From assembly GCF_003003035.1 (NCBI RefSeq), contig NZ_PVTS01000005.1:62001-126000 (forward strand): 64,000 nucleotides of DNA, read 5' to 3'. The notes beneath the pieces are model-generated. The model saw nothing but the letters and a program-made list of their open reading frames with translations, was not told where the DNA came from and did no database searches. Each line of letters starts with the position of its first letter. The first letter of the stretch is position 1. Positions 1-9,178 of the stretch are shown one piece after another. The stretch comes from Marinilabilia salmonicolor (lineage in GTDB: Bacteria; Bacteroidota; Bacteroidia; Bacteroidales; Marinilabiliaceae). The position numbers and the translations under genes are program-made.

Positions 1-1
1 G

Positions 2-316
2 AAAGCTTTTAAACTTACGCATCTGAATCATGCCCTGCTCTCCTTTGTTTCTGCTTTTGGTGCACATCGGGAACTTGGTCAGTCAGTAAATTCCAGGCTT
101 TTGATCATGGGACAAATGGTGCTTGAGATTTTTGAAAGCAATTCTTCCCTGAACAAGAAAACAGAAGAGATTTCAGCAGTGGTTCAGCAAATTCAGGAAC
201 TTCTGAAGGAAGATCTTCCTCCCTTGGAAAGACAACAGTTTATTTTGTTGTATAACATCGCCGATATTGGAAGACAATTATTGCTTGAGAGAAATAAACG
301 CGGAGAAGAACTGTGA
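2..316 (+). CDS. C-terminal fragment, possible FUSC/YccS-like membrane protein
   Basis: An open frame enters from the left edge and ends with TGA at 314-316, giving about 104 residues. It reads as soluble helices, including ALLSFVSAFGAHRELGQ and a charged tail ending in NKRGEEL. The helical pattern and the AHRELG-type segment resemble the cytoplasmic C-terminal part of FUSC-family (YccS/YhfK-like) inner membrane proteins. That is a memory-based resemblance only, because no membrane segments lie inside the window. It is followed after 69 bases by urocanate hydratase on the same strand. I do not see a histidine-pathway signature in it. The reading frame is secure; the family name is tentative. 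Confidence 0.45.
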   Translation, partial: KAFKLTHLNHALLSFVSAFGAHRELGQSVNSRLLIMGQMVLEIFESNSSLNKKTEEISAVVQQIQELLKEDLPPLERQQFILLYNIADIGRQLLLERNKRGEEL

Positions 317-385
317 TTTGTCATGGCATTTTTGGTTGGGAGTGGGTAAATTCACGATTCAGAACACTTTTGAATTGTTTTTACT

Positions 386-2395
386 ATGCAAAATGCCTTT
401 CAACAAGCCATTCTGGCGGGAATTCCCGCTCAGTTGCCGCAACTGCAGCCATACGACTCTTCTGTAAATCATGCTCCCAAACGTAAAGATATTCTGTCGG
501 AGGATGAAAAAGTTTTGGCACTTAAGAATGCTTTACGCTATTTTCCTCCGGAATTTCATGAAGAGCTGGCTCCTGAGTTTCTGAATGAGCTTTATGCCTA
601 CGGCCGAATTTATATGTATCGTTTTCGTCCTCAGTATGAAATGAAAGCTCGTCCCATAAATGATTATCCGCATCAGTCGGGGCAGGCAGCCTCCATAATG
701 CTGATGATTCAGAACAATCTGGATCCCCGGGTGGCACAGCATCCCCATGAATTGATTACCTACGGAGGCAATGGTGCTGTTTTTCAGAATTGGGCGCAGT
801 ACCTGCTTGCGATGCAGTACCTGGCGACCATGACGGATGAGCAGACGCTGGTGCTTTATTCAGGTCATCCGGCCGGGTTGTTTCCTTCCTCCAAAAATGC
901 ACCCCGGGTGGTGGTGACCAATGGGATGGTTATTCCCAATTACTCTTCGCCGGACGATTATGAGAAATTTAATGCACTCGGGGTATCCCAGTATGGTCAG
1001 ATGACTGCCGGATCTTTTATGTACATTGGGCCACAGGGTATTGTGCATGGAACAACCATTACCATTATGAATGCACTCAGGCGGCCGGGCAGTAAGGGGG
1101 CTGGACAAGGTGCTTTGTTCGTCACTGCCGGACTGGGAGGAATGTCTGGGGCTCAGCCAAAAGCGGCCAATATTGCCGGCTGTGTAAGTGTTACAGCAGA
1201 GGTGAATTCAAAGGCAGTGGAGACCCGTTACCAGCAGGGCTGGGTAGATGAGGTTATTGACAATATGGATGCACTGGTCGGAAGGGTAACAAAAGCCGTG
1301 CAGAACAGAGAAACAGTTTCAATTGCCTTTCAGGGCAATATTGTGGAAGTCTGGGAACGATTTGCAAAAGAAGACATTAAAGTGGATATCGGATCTGACC
1401 AGACCTCGTTGCATAACCCGTGGGCCGGGGGGTATTATCCTGTGGATTTGACTTTTGATGAAGCGAATCGGATGATGGTGGAAGAACCTGATTTGTTTAA
1501 AGAGAAAGTGAGGACTTCACTCCGGCGTCAGGTGGAGGCCATCAATAAGTTGTCGTCCCGGGGCATGTACTTCTTTGATTATGGGAATGCATTTTTGCTT
1601 GAAAGCAGCCGGGCAGGAGCGGATGTGCTTGACCCGAAGGGCGGCTTTCGCTATCCTTCTTATGTGCAGGACATCATGGGACCTTTGTGTTTTGATTTCG
1701 GGTTTGGTCCGTTCAGATGGGTATGCACTTCAGGTATGGCAGATGATCTTTCCGAGACGGACAGGATCGCTGCGGAGGTGTTGTCAGAAATGAGAAATGA
1801 GGCTCCTCCTGAGATTGCCCAACAAATAGGAGACAACCTTCACTGGATACGTGAGGCTGAGTCAAATCGTCTTGTGGTTGGCTCTCAGGCGAGGATATTG
1901 TATGCCGATGCAGAGGGGCGCATACGCATTGCCGAAGCTTTTAACAGGGCGGTGGCAGAAGGTCGTTTGAAAGCCCCGGTGGTGCTTGGCCGCGATCATC
2001 ATGACGTCTCCGGAACCGATAGTCCGTTTCGTGAAACCTCCAATATTTATGACGGTTCCGGGTTCACAGCCGATATGGCTGTTCAGAATGTCATCGGGGA
2101 TGCTTTCCGGGGGGCTACCTGGGTAAGTTTGCACAATGGAGGCGGTGTCGGCTGGGGAGAAGTGATAAACGGAGGTTTCGGTATGGTGCTGGATGGTTCT
2201 CCGGAAGCTTCCGAACGCCTGAATAGCATGCTCTTTTGGGATGTGAATAACGGTATTACCAGACGGAGCTGGGCCCGAAACGGGGGTGCTGTTTTTGCAG
2301 CCCGCAGAGCTATGGAAAAAGAACCCCGTTTGAGGGTCACATTGCCTAATATTGCCGATGAAGCATTGCTTTCCCGTCTATTCAAAAATCATTGA
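386..2395 (+). CDS. hutU: urocanate hydratase (HutU)
   Basis: This cytoplasmic enzyme converts urocanate to 4-imidazolone-5-propanoate in histidine breakdown, using tightly bound NAD+ as an electrophile. The protein is 669 residues, of the longer type rather than the roughly 555-residue classical form. Family blocks visible include YGGNGAVFQNWAQYLL, LYSGHPAGLFPS, the glycine-rich GLGGMSGAQPKAA that contacts NAD, and GPFRWVCTSG and RDHHDVSGTDSPFRET near the C-terminus. The ATG at 386 fits the start of the conserved N-terminus. Its stop overlaps the convergent thioredoxin gene by 18 bases. No other hut gene is seen here; others may lie to the left of the window. Confidence 0.95.
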   Translation: MQNAFQQAILAGIPAQLPQLQPYDSSVNHAPKRKDILSEDEKVLALKNALRYFPPEFHEELAPEFLNELYAYGRIYMYRFRPQYEMKARPINDYPHQSGQAASIMLMIQNNLDPRVAQHPHELITYGGNGAVFQNWAQYLLAMQYLATMTDEQTLVLYSGHPAGLFPSSKNAPRVVVTNGMVIPNYSSPDDYEKFNALGVSQYGQMTAGSFMYIGPQGIVHGTTITIMNALRRPGSKGAGQGALFVTAGLGGMSGAQPKAANIAGCVSVTAEVNSKAVETRYQQGWVDEVIDNMDALVGRVTKAVQNRETVSIAFQGNIVEVWERFAKEDIKVDIGSDQTSLHNPWAGGYYPVDLTFDEANRMMVEEPDLFKEKVRTSLRRQVEAINKLSSRGMYFFDYGNAFLLESSRAGADVLDPKGGFRYPSYVQDIMGPLCFDFGFGPFRWVCTSGMADDLSETDRIAAEVLSEMRNEAPPEIAQQIGDNLHWIREAESNRLVVGSQARILYADAEGRIRIAEAFNRAVAEGRLKAPVVLGRDHHDVSGTDSPFRETSNIYDGSGFTADMAVQNVIGDAFRGATWVSLHNGGGVGWGEVINGGFGMVLDGSPEASERLNSMLFWDVNNGITRRSWARNGGAVFAARRAMEKEPRLRVTLPNIADEALLSRLFKNH

Positions 2396-2707
2396 GTAGG
2401 GACGCTGGATGGACTGCTCCAACTCTCCAAGTCCGATGTTGCGGCTAAACCGGTAGGTCTCGCGGCCATCAAAAAACACCAGTACGGTAGGCACTGCAAA
2501 TACCCGGTTTTGTGCGGCAACTTCTGATTGGTTGACTGTATCGCTGTAATACATTGCCATTTGGGGAAATTTCTCCTCCAGAAGATTTTGTACTTTAGGT
2601 TTTAATACCTTGCATACATTGCATTGCTCATGTGAGAAATAAACAAGCACGGCTGTTTCTTCTTTTATAACTTGTTGAAAATGATTTATGGAGTCAATGG
2701 TCTTCAT
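2378..2707 (-). CDS. small thioredoxin-family protein
   Basis: The protein has 109 residues with a thioredoxin fold pattern: a short N-terminal helix, the strand AVLVYFS, then the active-site-like motif C29-N-V-C32, and the cis-proline region FAVPTVLVFFDG. There is no signal peptide, so it should be cytoplasmic. The CNVC dithiol differs from the classical CGPC, so a redox role is likely but its partner is unknown. It lies just upstream of ispF's 3' end on the same strand, with about 60 bases of repeat-rich sequence between. The 3' end overlaps hutU convergently. Confidence 0.85.
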   Translation of the reverse strand: MKTIDSINHFQQVIKEETAVLVYFSHEQCNVCKVLKPKVQNLLEEKFPQMAMYYSDTVNQSEVAAQNRVFAVPTVLVFFDGRETYRFSRNIGLGELEQSIQRPYSMIFE

Positions 2708-2738
2708 GTGTGAAAATTTATGGATGATGAACAGATGG

Positions 2739-2785
2739 CCAAGAGCTAAGCGCTAACAGCTAAGAGCTACGAGCTAACAACTAAC
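2739..2785. repeat. AGCTAAGAGC-type simple repeat, copy 1, overlapping ispF end
   Basis: This is a run of related short words built from GAGCTAA, CGCTAACAGC and GAGCTAACAAC. A diverged copy in the opposite orientation lies at 3502-3532, on the other side of ispF. The repeat extends over the 3' end of ispF and supplies its last few codons and TAG stop. Confidence 0.6.
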
Positions 2786-3249
2786 AAAACAGTTGCATAG
2801 GCTGAGATCCCTTTTCCTTCTCCTACGAATCCCAGCTTCTCTGTGGTTGTTGCCTTAATCGATACTTTTGACCGGTCCACATTCATTACGCGGGCCAGTG
2901 TATTCTGCATTTCGGGGATGACGGGGTTTATTTTGGGTTGCTGCAGGCAGATGGTGGAATCCAGATTTCCCAGATCATAACCTTCATTGCGAATGATTTC
3001 CATCGTTTTTTGGAGCAGGATTTTACTGTCTATTCCCTTCAGTTCCGAATCAGTATCAGGGAAGTGGTAACCGATGTCCCGAAGATTCAGAGCCCCCAAT
3101 AGAGCATCACAGATGGCATGAATCAGCACATCTCCGTCGGAGTGGCCCACAGAACCTTTTTCATAAGGGATCTCGATGCCTCCAATCCAGAGTTTATAGC
3201 CTTCGGCCAGTTGGTGTACATCATATCCCATTCCAATACGTATTGACAT
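2767..3249 (-). CDS. ispF: 2-C-methyl-D-erythritol 2,4-cyclodiphosphate synthase (IspF)
   Basis: This enzyme of the MEP isoprenoid pathway cyclises CDP-ME 2-phosphate to ME-cPP and releases CMP. The 160 residues match the family length. Metal ligands are visible in the N-terminal GMGYDVHQ (D10, H12) and in the SDGDVLIHAICDALLGA block, and DIGYHFPDTD is the expected following motif. The C-terminal substrate region ATTTEKLGFVGEGKGI is intact. The final residues LLVVSS are encoded by an intergenic repeat that has run into the gene end. A minus-strand TATTTTTG box at 3268-3275 lies about 20 bases upstream of the start. Confidence 0.97.
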   Translation of the reverse strand: MSIRIGMGYDVHQLAEGYKLWIGGIEIPYEKGSVGHSDGDVLIHAICDALLGALNLRDIGYHFPDTDSELKGIDSKILLQKTMEIIRNEGYDLGNLDSTICLQQPKINPVIPEMQNTLARVMNVDRSKVSIKATTTEKLGFVGEGKGISAYATVLLVVSS

Positions 3250-3267
3250 ATCTTAATTTTTAGATTG

Positions 3268-3275
3268 CAAAAATA
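3268..3275 (-). promoter_or_regulatory. -7 promoter element of ispF
   Basis: Read on the minus strand this is TATTTTTG, matching the Bacteroidota -7 consensus TAnnTTTG, 18 bases before the ispF start codon. The -33 box is weak. Confidence 0.5.
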
Positions 3276-3370
3276 CAAAAAAAAGGACTGCAACGAAAAG
3301 CTTCGTTCAGTCCCGGTTTTATTCGAGGCAGAAGGCAGAAGATAAAAGGTAGAAAATCTTTTCAAATTAA

Positions 3371-3632
3371 GGTGTCACCCCTGCCGGGGCTTTTCCATTA
3401 AATTTAACGCTATTGCTACCAAACTGTCGCCCCGCCGGGGCTGGTTCAACATCAATAGGAAAACCGAAAAAAATTAAGTTATCATTTCTCAATCTCCACT
3501 TGTAGCTCTTGGCTGTTAGCTCGTAGCTCACCTCTCCTCACCACTCATACCTTATCTTTCACCTTTCAAACATCACCGCATACATCCAAAACCACCTCAA
3601 AAGTCCCCCTTGGGGGGATTTAGGGGGCTTTT
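3371..3632. repeat. Repeat-rich intergenic stretch between ispF and porV
   Basis: No gene is seen here. It holds two copies of a CCCTGCCGGGGC / CCCCGCCGGGGC word (about 3378 and 3431), the inverted copy of the AGCT-rich repeat (3502-3532), and a G/C block (about 3604-3632) in which AAAAGTCCCCC faces GGGGGCTTTT. Such blocks are common between genes in this phylum. The last one lies just beyond the porV stop and could act as a transcription end. Confidence 0.5.
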
Positions 3633-3635
3633 CAC

Positions 3636-4814
3636 TTACTGCCCGATCATCTGATCCAGGTCCAGTCCAAGCGTAAAGCGGACGGTGTTGGCCAGCGGGT
3701 TGTTCTGAACCACCGGAATGATGTACGAAGCATCGATGGAAAGCATGTTGAATTTCAGTCCCACACCGGCAGTGAAATATTTCCGGTTTCCTTTGTTTTC
3801 ATGTTCGTGGAAATAACCTGCGCGAACAGCAAACTGCTTATTGTAGAGGTATTCAGCTCCCACACTTACATTGATTTCCTGAAGTTCTTCTTCCATACCT
3901 CCCGGAGCATCACTGAAAGATTGGAAGATTCCGGAGATGACAGAGACGTTATCGCTCTGAAAAACCGAGTTGTTCTCTTCTACTTCCTGATAATCAGGGG
4001 TAGGGACCAGTAGTTTGTTAAGATCCAGCGCCACGGTGAGTTCATTGTATTCGTCCAGGTTTGTCTTCAATGCAGTTCCCAGTCTCAGATTGGTAGGAAT
4101 GAACTGTTCAATATTTCCGTCGTAGGAGATTTTACTACCGATGTTTGAAATATTGATACCTGCGCTCAAATTGGCATCATTGCCACCCAGATTAATTTCG
4201 TTTTGATAGTAAAATGCCAGGTCAGCAGCAAAAGAGTTTCCTGCCTGATAGGTTTCACTTCCCGAAGAGTTACTGAAATTCATTTGCAGGTCGGAACGTA
4301 TGTACCGAAAAGCCACTGAGCCTGAAAAATGGTCTGATAAAACACGGCTGTAGGCTGCATCAATGGCAAATTCATGAGGGGAGGCGTTGCCCTGGGGTTG
4401 TGCATCCTCCGACATGAAAGTGATATCTCCCAGCGAAAAATAGCGAATGGATCCGCTGATGGTCTGCATATCATCCAGCCTTAAAAATCCGGTCAGATAG
4501 TAAAGGTTGATGTCGTTGACCAGTTTCCGGAGCCAGGGGGTATAGGAGAGAGCAACACCGGATTCTTTGTCAATAAAAGCATACTTTGCGGGGTTCCAGT
4601 GTTGGGAATTTACATCTGGCGAAATGGCCACACCGGTATTTCCCATGGCACCTCCTCTTGATTCGGGGGCTATGTCCAGGAATGAAACTGCCGTACTGAT
4701 AATATTCTGCTGACCGCTTAGGTTGACATCATTATCCTGGGCTGTGGTGAATTGAGCAATGCCAAAGAGCAGGATTGCCAATAGTGTTTTGCTGAAAAAT
4801 TTCTTGTTCATCAT
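3636..4814 (-). CDS. porV: type IX secretion outer-membrane shuttle PorV
   Basis: PorV is an outer-membrane beta-barrel of the FadL type that collects cargo leaving the SprA translocon and hands it to the PorU sortase. The 392-residue product begins with a signal peptide (FSKTLLAILLFGIAQFTTAQ) and carries the family block SFLDIAPESRGGAMGNTGVAISPDVNSQHWNPAKYAF. The rest alternates strand-like segments. It lies 20 bases downstream of porU, so the two are almost certainly cotranscribed. That order, with gldJ and murF nearby, is typical of the phylum. PorV rather than PorQ or PorP is favoured by adjacency to porU. Confidence 0.93.
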   Translation of the reverse strand: MMNKKFFSKTLLAILLFGIAQFTTAQDNDVNLSGQQNIISTAVSFLDIAPESRGGAMGNTGVAISPDVNSQHWNPAKYAFIDKESGVALSYTPWLRKLVNDINLYYLTGFLRLDDMQTISGSIRYFSLGDITFMSEDAQPQGNASPHEFAIDAAYSRVLSDHFSGSVAFRYIRSDLQMNFSNSSGSETYQAGNSFAADLAFYYQNEINLGGNDANLSAGINISNIGSKISYDGNIEQFIPTNLRLGTALKTNLDEYNELTVALDLNKLLVPTPDYQEVEENNSVFQSDNVSVISGIFQSFSDAPGGMEEELQEINVSVGAEYLYNKQFAVRAGYFHEHENKGNRKYFTAGVGLKFNMLSIDASYIIPVVQNNPLANTVRFTLGLDLDQMIGQ

Positions 4815-4834
4815 GTAGGTTTTTCCTTAATTAT

Positions 4835-7800
4835 TTACGGGGTAGGCAAGAGTTTGGCCACTACCTGTGTTTCTTTTCCGTTCTGCGGGGCTAAAATTAC
4901 GCGTACAAAACAAATCTGCGAATAATTCCAACCCGATTTTTCCATTGGTAATTTGTATGGCCCTATTGTATTTCCTGTTGATATGATTTCATCTTCCACT
5001 GTTCCTGTAACCTTGCCGCTACTGTCTATGAATTGGATGGTGGCTTTTATCAGTGCATTGGGGATTTCCGTTTGCATATTAATGTAAACATCCTGTCCGG
5101 GAGCTACCGGATTTGGCCAGACTGAGAAATTGCGAATATTCATTCCATGGCTTAGGTTAACATTGAAATTTAACGTTGCTGTGGAAGAATTATTGTAATT
5201 ATCCCAAACTTTTAATGTCAGACTATGCAGGCCGTTTTCCATCTGAGGTAACTGAAACTGAAGGGTTCCCTGTTGATACTGGTCAGTATCGGCAGTGAAA
5301 GCATCATTCAGTACCAGTGGGTTGTTGGTGTCTTCGTCCAGAATGAGTGTGATGTTGTGCCCAATGCCAATGCCCGAGGTATTAATGCCCGATTCATCAA
5401 AAATGTCGGCATAAAGAACCGGTTTTGATCCTGTAGTTTGCCCGGATACAAATTTCGGATGATTCAGGTAAAGGTAAATGTCAGGTCCTTCATTGTCCTC
5501 TTCGGAATTTTCACTGATACCCCCGATTACCACATCAGAAAAAGCTCCGGCTGCTTCAGTGCCGTCATCTGCGATGGCATAATAGCTGATTCTGCCATTA
5601 TCAAAATTATACCTGATGTCTTTGGGGACTACAAATTCCAGGGTGAAACTTCCGTTGGTAACTGTTGCCTGGCCTTTGAAAAGGATGTTTGAAAACTCCT
5701 TGAATTCGAATGGTTCATTGCCTCCGTTGCCAAGCGTACGGACATTTACCGCCTTGTCGTAAACGGTTACCGATACATCTCCGGAAAAATCACTCATGTG
5801 TTCCCCCAAAGGGTCTTTGATAATGCCGTTTATTCGGTTCTTTGACAAGGCGCGCAGTGTGTCCGGCTGATCAAAAACCTCGATGTTGTTGAGTGAGGAG
5901 GTAGTAATTTCGTTGGCCGGATAAATGAGGCGCAGGGCCGGATCTCCCAGCAGGGTAAAGTTAAGTTTGTTGGTGTTGGCACCTGATTCCAGCTTTGTCC
6001 GACGCATCATTTCCCCGAATCGCAGCGGCAGACCGTTTTCGTCCTTTTCGAAAGCGTGGTTGTAAAAGGCATTGTTGAGTGTGAAGTTAAGACTTGAATA
6101 GACAATGCGTGTGGTGGATAAAAGTGCTATGCCTCCACCATTGGGATGGAGAAATACCTCTTCTCCTGCCGATGTGTGGTTGTGATTGTCGAACCGGCTA
6201 AACTCACAGGTGGCAGTTATGAATAACGGGAGCCTCTTTTTGTTGTTCCAGCTTCTGATATCGGTGCTGGTAATTAATTTCTCATGTGCCAGGCTGTTTT
6301 CGCCTCCATGACCGGTATAGTTAAAAATCAAGGTGCCTTCTGTGATGGCCTGCATTGTTCGGGATTTGGCCTCAGGGAACTCTTTCCCCACAGCACCGGT
6401 GGTCATTGGGAAGGCGTCGAAGTAGATTTTATTCAGGTCAAAATGACTGTGATTGGCTGCAATTTTCTGGGTTAGTCTGTCGGCATCTCTTACGTGAATG
6501 TTGGAGTCTCCGTCATCGCCCACAAAAGTTAATTTGGTTTTCCATTTTCCGCTTTCCTGATTCACCAGGTAAGCTTCAGATTTGTCAACAGCAGTGATTG
6601 CTTGTTCTGCAGTAGTTGCCGGAAAGCGACCGATGCCGATGTCCAGACGGTCGTTTCTCAGGTTGTCTCCTTCGTCATCATCCAGAAAACCGAAAAAGTC
6701 ATCGGTGACAAATGTAGAGGTCTGATAAATGGAATTATCGGACTGATAGGTGGGCAGTGGGGCTGCAGGTGTATTGTCAATGTGTCGGTTGTCGTATGTT
6801 CCGTCGCCAAAAAGAAGCAACAATTTGGGAGAAACGGTCTCGTTGTCATCGGCACGATCGTAAAGCATCTTCATGAATGCTCTGATGGCTCCCGGATCCG
6901 GATGTCCCCAGGAGAACTCATTGTATATCTGATCTCTGTTCGCAACGGTTACTGTTAAGCCTGAATGTTGCTGATGCAGATTAGCCAGTCTGTCAGCCTG
7001 TCCCAGAAATTCCGGAGGGGCAACAATGACCATTTCGGAAGGAGTGGTGGCGTGCAGGTTTTGATTTCCAATATTTTCGATAAACTCCGGTTGAGGCAGA
7101 TCCTCAGAAGGATTGAAGGCTACATACTCCCTGACATCGTCGGCCCGGGCAGTAAACAAAAGAGTGCCATTGTCAATTTCTGTTTCCATTTGCAGGGGAT
7201 TCAGCGGATTGCTGACATCCCAGATGATATCTGAACCTGTGGCATTGGAAATCTGATAATTGACAATTCCTCCGGGGATCACAACGGATTGATCCCGAAA
7301 AACAAAAGAACCGTTTTCCATTGAAAGATGTCCCCGTCCGTTGATTAAGAAATAATCGAGCCATCCAATGGATGTGGTGGTGGCATTATTATAAGTATAA
7401 CTGATATTAAAATCAGAACTTTCCGGAATAAATGTAAGTTTGGTTGTGGCCAGTCGGAAATAATATCCCAGATAGTCGCTTAGAGAGACGGTATTAACGA
7501 AAAGCATTTTTTCTGCGGTTTCCCCGATTTGAATATCGAAAGCCTGACTGGTGTTGGAACGGCCTGCAACCTGTGTGTAAAAAAGAGCCTCTTCGTTGGT
7601 TTTCAGGTTGGGGATCTCCACCTCAAAGTTTCTTGACATAGCGATGGAGGTATTGAATTTTTCGCCCAGCCATTGGTTTCCTGAATTCAGAATGTTCTCA
7701 TTTTCCAGTTCATGGAAATAGAGCGCATCGTATGATTCTGTTGTGGCTGTAACCGTTCCTGCCGGAGATTGATGATTTTCAGGAGTTTTGACCGCGCCTG

Positions 7801-8644
7801 AAGCATCCGACAGGAAAAAAAATGCCATTGGCGAAAACTTATGCTTTTTAAAAGTGAACATCTCTGAAGCTGAATCATAACTCCATTCCCAGGTTCCCTG
7901 ACTGTAGAAAAACAGGGCATTGTCGGAGTGATAGGTTCCCACCGGGGGTAGGTCGTCCGGACGTTCTTCGCTGTTGTTCATAGGCACCATTGCTCCTCCG
8001 TTGCCATATACCTGAACATTAGAGGGGGTGGAAAATCCCCAGTTTTGCAGTGTTTCATACGAAATCTTATGTATTCCCCGTTTATTGGTTCCGACTTTTA
8101 CCCATTTACCCGATGATAAAACTGAATTGGAAACATATCGATCTGATGCAGCTTTTAATGCAACACTGCTTTTTTGCGAATAGGAAAGTTTCAGGGAATA
8201 TTGGAGAAGTTTCTTCCAGTCTTTTTTTTGCTCACCCGATTGTTTGTAAGGGATTATTTCCACTTCCAGAAAAGCTTTTTTTCTGATGGTAACAACTTTG
8301 TAGGAGAGGCTGTTTGTCAGGTCACTTTTGATGATGTCTGTGAGGTAACTGCTGTTTGAAACTGTAGTCCAACCCCCGGGGGTAAATTCAACGCTGTCAA
8401 CGGTGGATCTTCCGACTGAGAAATCTTCCGGCAAAGGGAAGGAGATTGTGTAAACCGGAACCCCGGATTCTTCTTTATAATATCCGCTTCCATGAAATGG
8501 CAAAACCGGGTATTCAGCTGCGTCATTCCAGGAAAGCTGGTCAGTAAAAGTGATGGTGTTTCGCTCCTGTGCATCAGCAAAACTGCCTGTAAAAAAGACA
8601 GTCAGGATGATCAGAGGGATTAGTATATTGCGGCATCCGGCCAT
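4835..8644 (-). CDS. porU: type IX secretion sortase PorU
   Basis: PorU is a surface C25-family (gingipain-like) transpeptidase that removes the C-terminal signal of type IX cargo and attaches the mature protein to A-LPS or leaves it free. From the chosen ATG at 8644 the protein has 1269 residues and starts with a clear signal peptide (ILIPLIILTVFFTGSFADAQ). The upstream in-frame ATG at 8734 would add 30 hydrophilic residues before it and overlaps a promoter box, so I reject it. The peptidase core has LLLFGDGTYDNR, the catalytic His in YTGHGGE (H779) and the catalytic Cys in TATCEFSRFDN (C813). The C-terminal third has Ig/beta-sandwich character. It heads the porU-porV operon. Confidence 0.95.
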   Translation of the reverse strand: MAGCRNILIPLIILTVFFTGSFADAQERNTITFTDQLSWNDAAEYPVLPFHGSGYYKEESGVPVYTISFPLPEDFSVGRSTVDSVEFTPGGWTTVSNSSYLTDIIKSDLTNSLSYKVVTIRKKAFLEVEIIPYKQSGEQKKDWKKLLQYSLKLSYSQKSSVALKAASDRYVSNSVLSSGKWVKVGTNKRGIHKISYETLQNWGFSTPSNVQVYGNGGAMVPMNNSEERPDDLPPVGTYHSDNALFFYSQGTWEWSYDSASEMFTFKKHKFSPMAFFFLSDASGAVKTPENHQSPAGTVTATTESYDALYFHELENENILNSGNQWLGEKFNTSIAMSRNFEVEIPNLKTNEEALFYTQVAGRSNTSQAFDIQIGETAEKMLFVNTVSLSDYLGYYFRLATTKLTFIPESSDFNISYTYNNATTTSIGWLDYFLINGRGHLSMENGSFVFRDQSVVIPGGIVNYQISNATGSDIIWDVSNPLNPLQMETEIDNGTLLFTARADDVREYVAFNPSEDLPQPEFIENIGNQNLHATTPSEMVIVAPPEFLGQADRLANLHQQHSGLTVTVANRDQIYNEFSWGHPDPGAIRAFMKMLYDRADDNETVSPKLLLLFGDGTYDNRHIDNTPAAPLPTYQSDNSIYQTSTFVTDDFFGFLDDDEGDNLRNDRLDIGIGRFPATTAEQAITAVDKSEAYLVNQESGKWKTKLTFVGDDGDSNIHVRDADRLTQKIAANHSHFDLNKIYFDAFPMTTGAVGKEFPEAKSRTMQAITEGTLIFNYTGHGGENSLAHEKLITSTDIRSWNNKKRLPLFITATCEFSRFDNHNHTSAGEEVFLHPNGGGIALLSTTRIVYSSLNFTLNNAFYNHAFEKDENGLPLRFGEMMRRTKLESGANTNKLNFTLLGDPALRLIYPANEITTSSLNNIEVFDQPDTLRALSKNRINGIIKDPLGEHMSDFSGDVSVTVYDKAVNVRTLGNGGNEPFEFKEFSNILFKGQATVTNGSFTLEFVVPKDIRYNFDNGRISYYAIADDGTEAAGAFSDVVIGGISENSEEDNEGPDIYLYLNHPKFVSGQTTGSKPVLYADIFDESGINTSGIGIGHNITLILDEDTNNPLVLNDAFTADTDQYQQGTLQFQLPQMENGLHSLTLKVWDNYNNSSTATLNFNVNLSHGMNIRNFSVWPNPVAPGQDVYINMQTEIPNALIKATIQFIDSSGKVTGTVEDEIISTGNTIGPYKLPMEKSGWNYSQICFVRVILAPQNGKETQVVAKLLPTP

Positions 8645-8731
8645 ATTATTCAGTTCTTTACATTGATAAATTTCTTTTGCCGACTGTTTGTGGTGGCATA
8701 GAAATGGAAAATTAACTATAAAATCAGAACA

Positions 8732-8739
8732 CAAAAATA
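8732..8739 (-). promoter_or_regulatory. -7 promoter element of porU-porV
   Basis: The minus-strand sequence is TATTTTTG, a TAnnTTTG match, about 90 bases before the porU start. It implies a 5' leader of roughly 80 bases. The -33 region is poor, so this is tentative. Confidence 0.4.
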
Positions 8740-8786
8740 ATTGAATGGTTTTAATTATTGTCCGGAAAAACCATTACTTTGAAAGG

Positions 8787-8843
8787 CGATTGCTCTCAGG
8801 CTTTCAACCTGTTTACACCTTACCTGTTTTGTGTATAAGGCAG
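8787..8843 (+). repeat. Composite intergenic repeat, partial copy A
   Basis: This copy carries the ATTGCTCTCAGGCTTTCA word, followed by a diverged tail ending in TATAAGG. It is shared with the longer copies at 16384-16492 and 23593-23700. It lacks the long hairpin found at the left of those copies. It lies in the porU/gldJ divergent region. Confidence 0.6.
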
Positions 8844-9110
8844 TATAAAGGTTACCTGTCTTCTTTTTACTGCGAAAGATTAAAAATGTTTTATGGTAAA
8901 TTCTTTTTTTCGAAAAAAAAGAAATAAAGTTGCCTCAACGGTATAACCTTTTTTAATTTTATGAGTATAAAAACAATGAATTTGTGCAATGTTCGTTATG
9001 ATTGATATATTGTACGTTATTTGATGGTTGATTTTTGATGCACAATGGTGCAGATGCTTAATTTACAACCGTAAAAGGTGATGAGCCAAATTTAATTGGG
9101 ATAAAAATTC

Positions 9111-9139
9111 TTGCAGAATGCACTGAATGTTTATCTTTG
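9111..9139 (+). promoter_or_regulatory. Promoter of gldJ
   Basis: TTG at 9111-9113 and TATCTTTG at 9132-9139 are 18 bases apart and match the Bacteroidota -33/-7 pattern. The box lies about 40 bases upstream of the ATG at 9179, which supports that start over the TTG/ATG choices further upstream. Confidence 0.65.
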
Positions 9140-9178
9140 TTACTTGATATTAGAAAAGAATTCCAAGAAAAACAAGTT

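Noticed and set aside
2-316. Cyclodeaminase or other histidine-degradation gene upstream of hutU
   Set aside because: Proximity to hutU suggested it, but no residues typical of FtcD, HutI or HutH are visible in the fragment.
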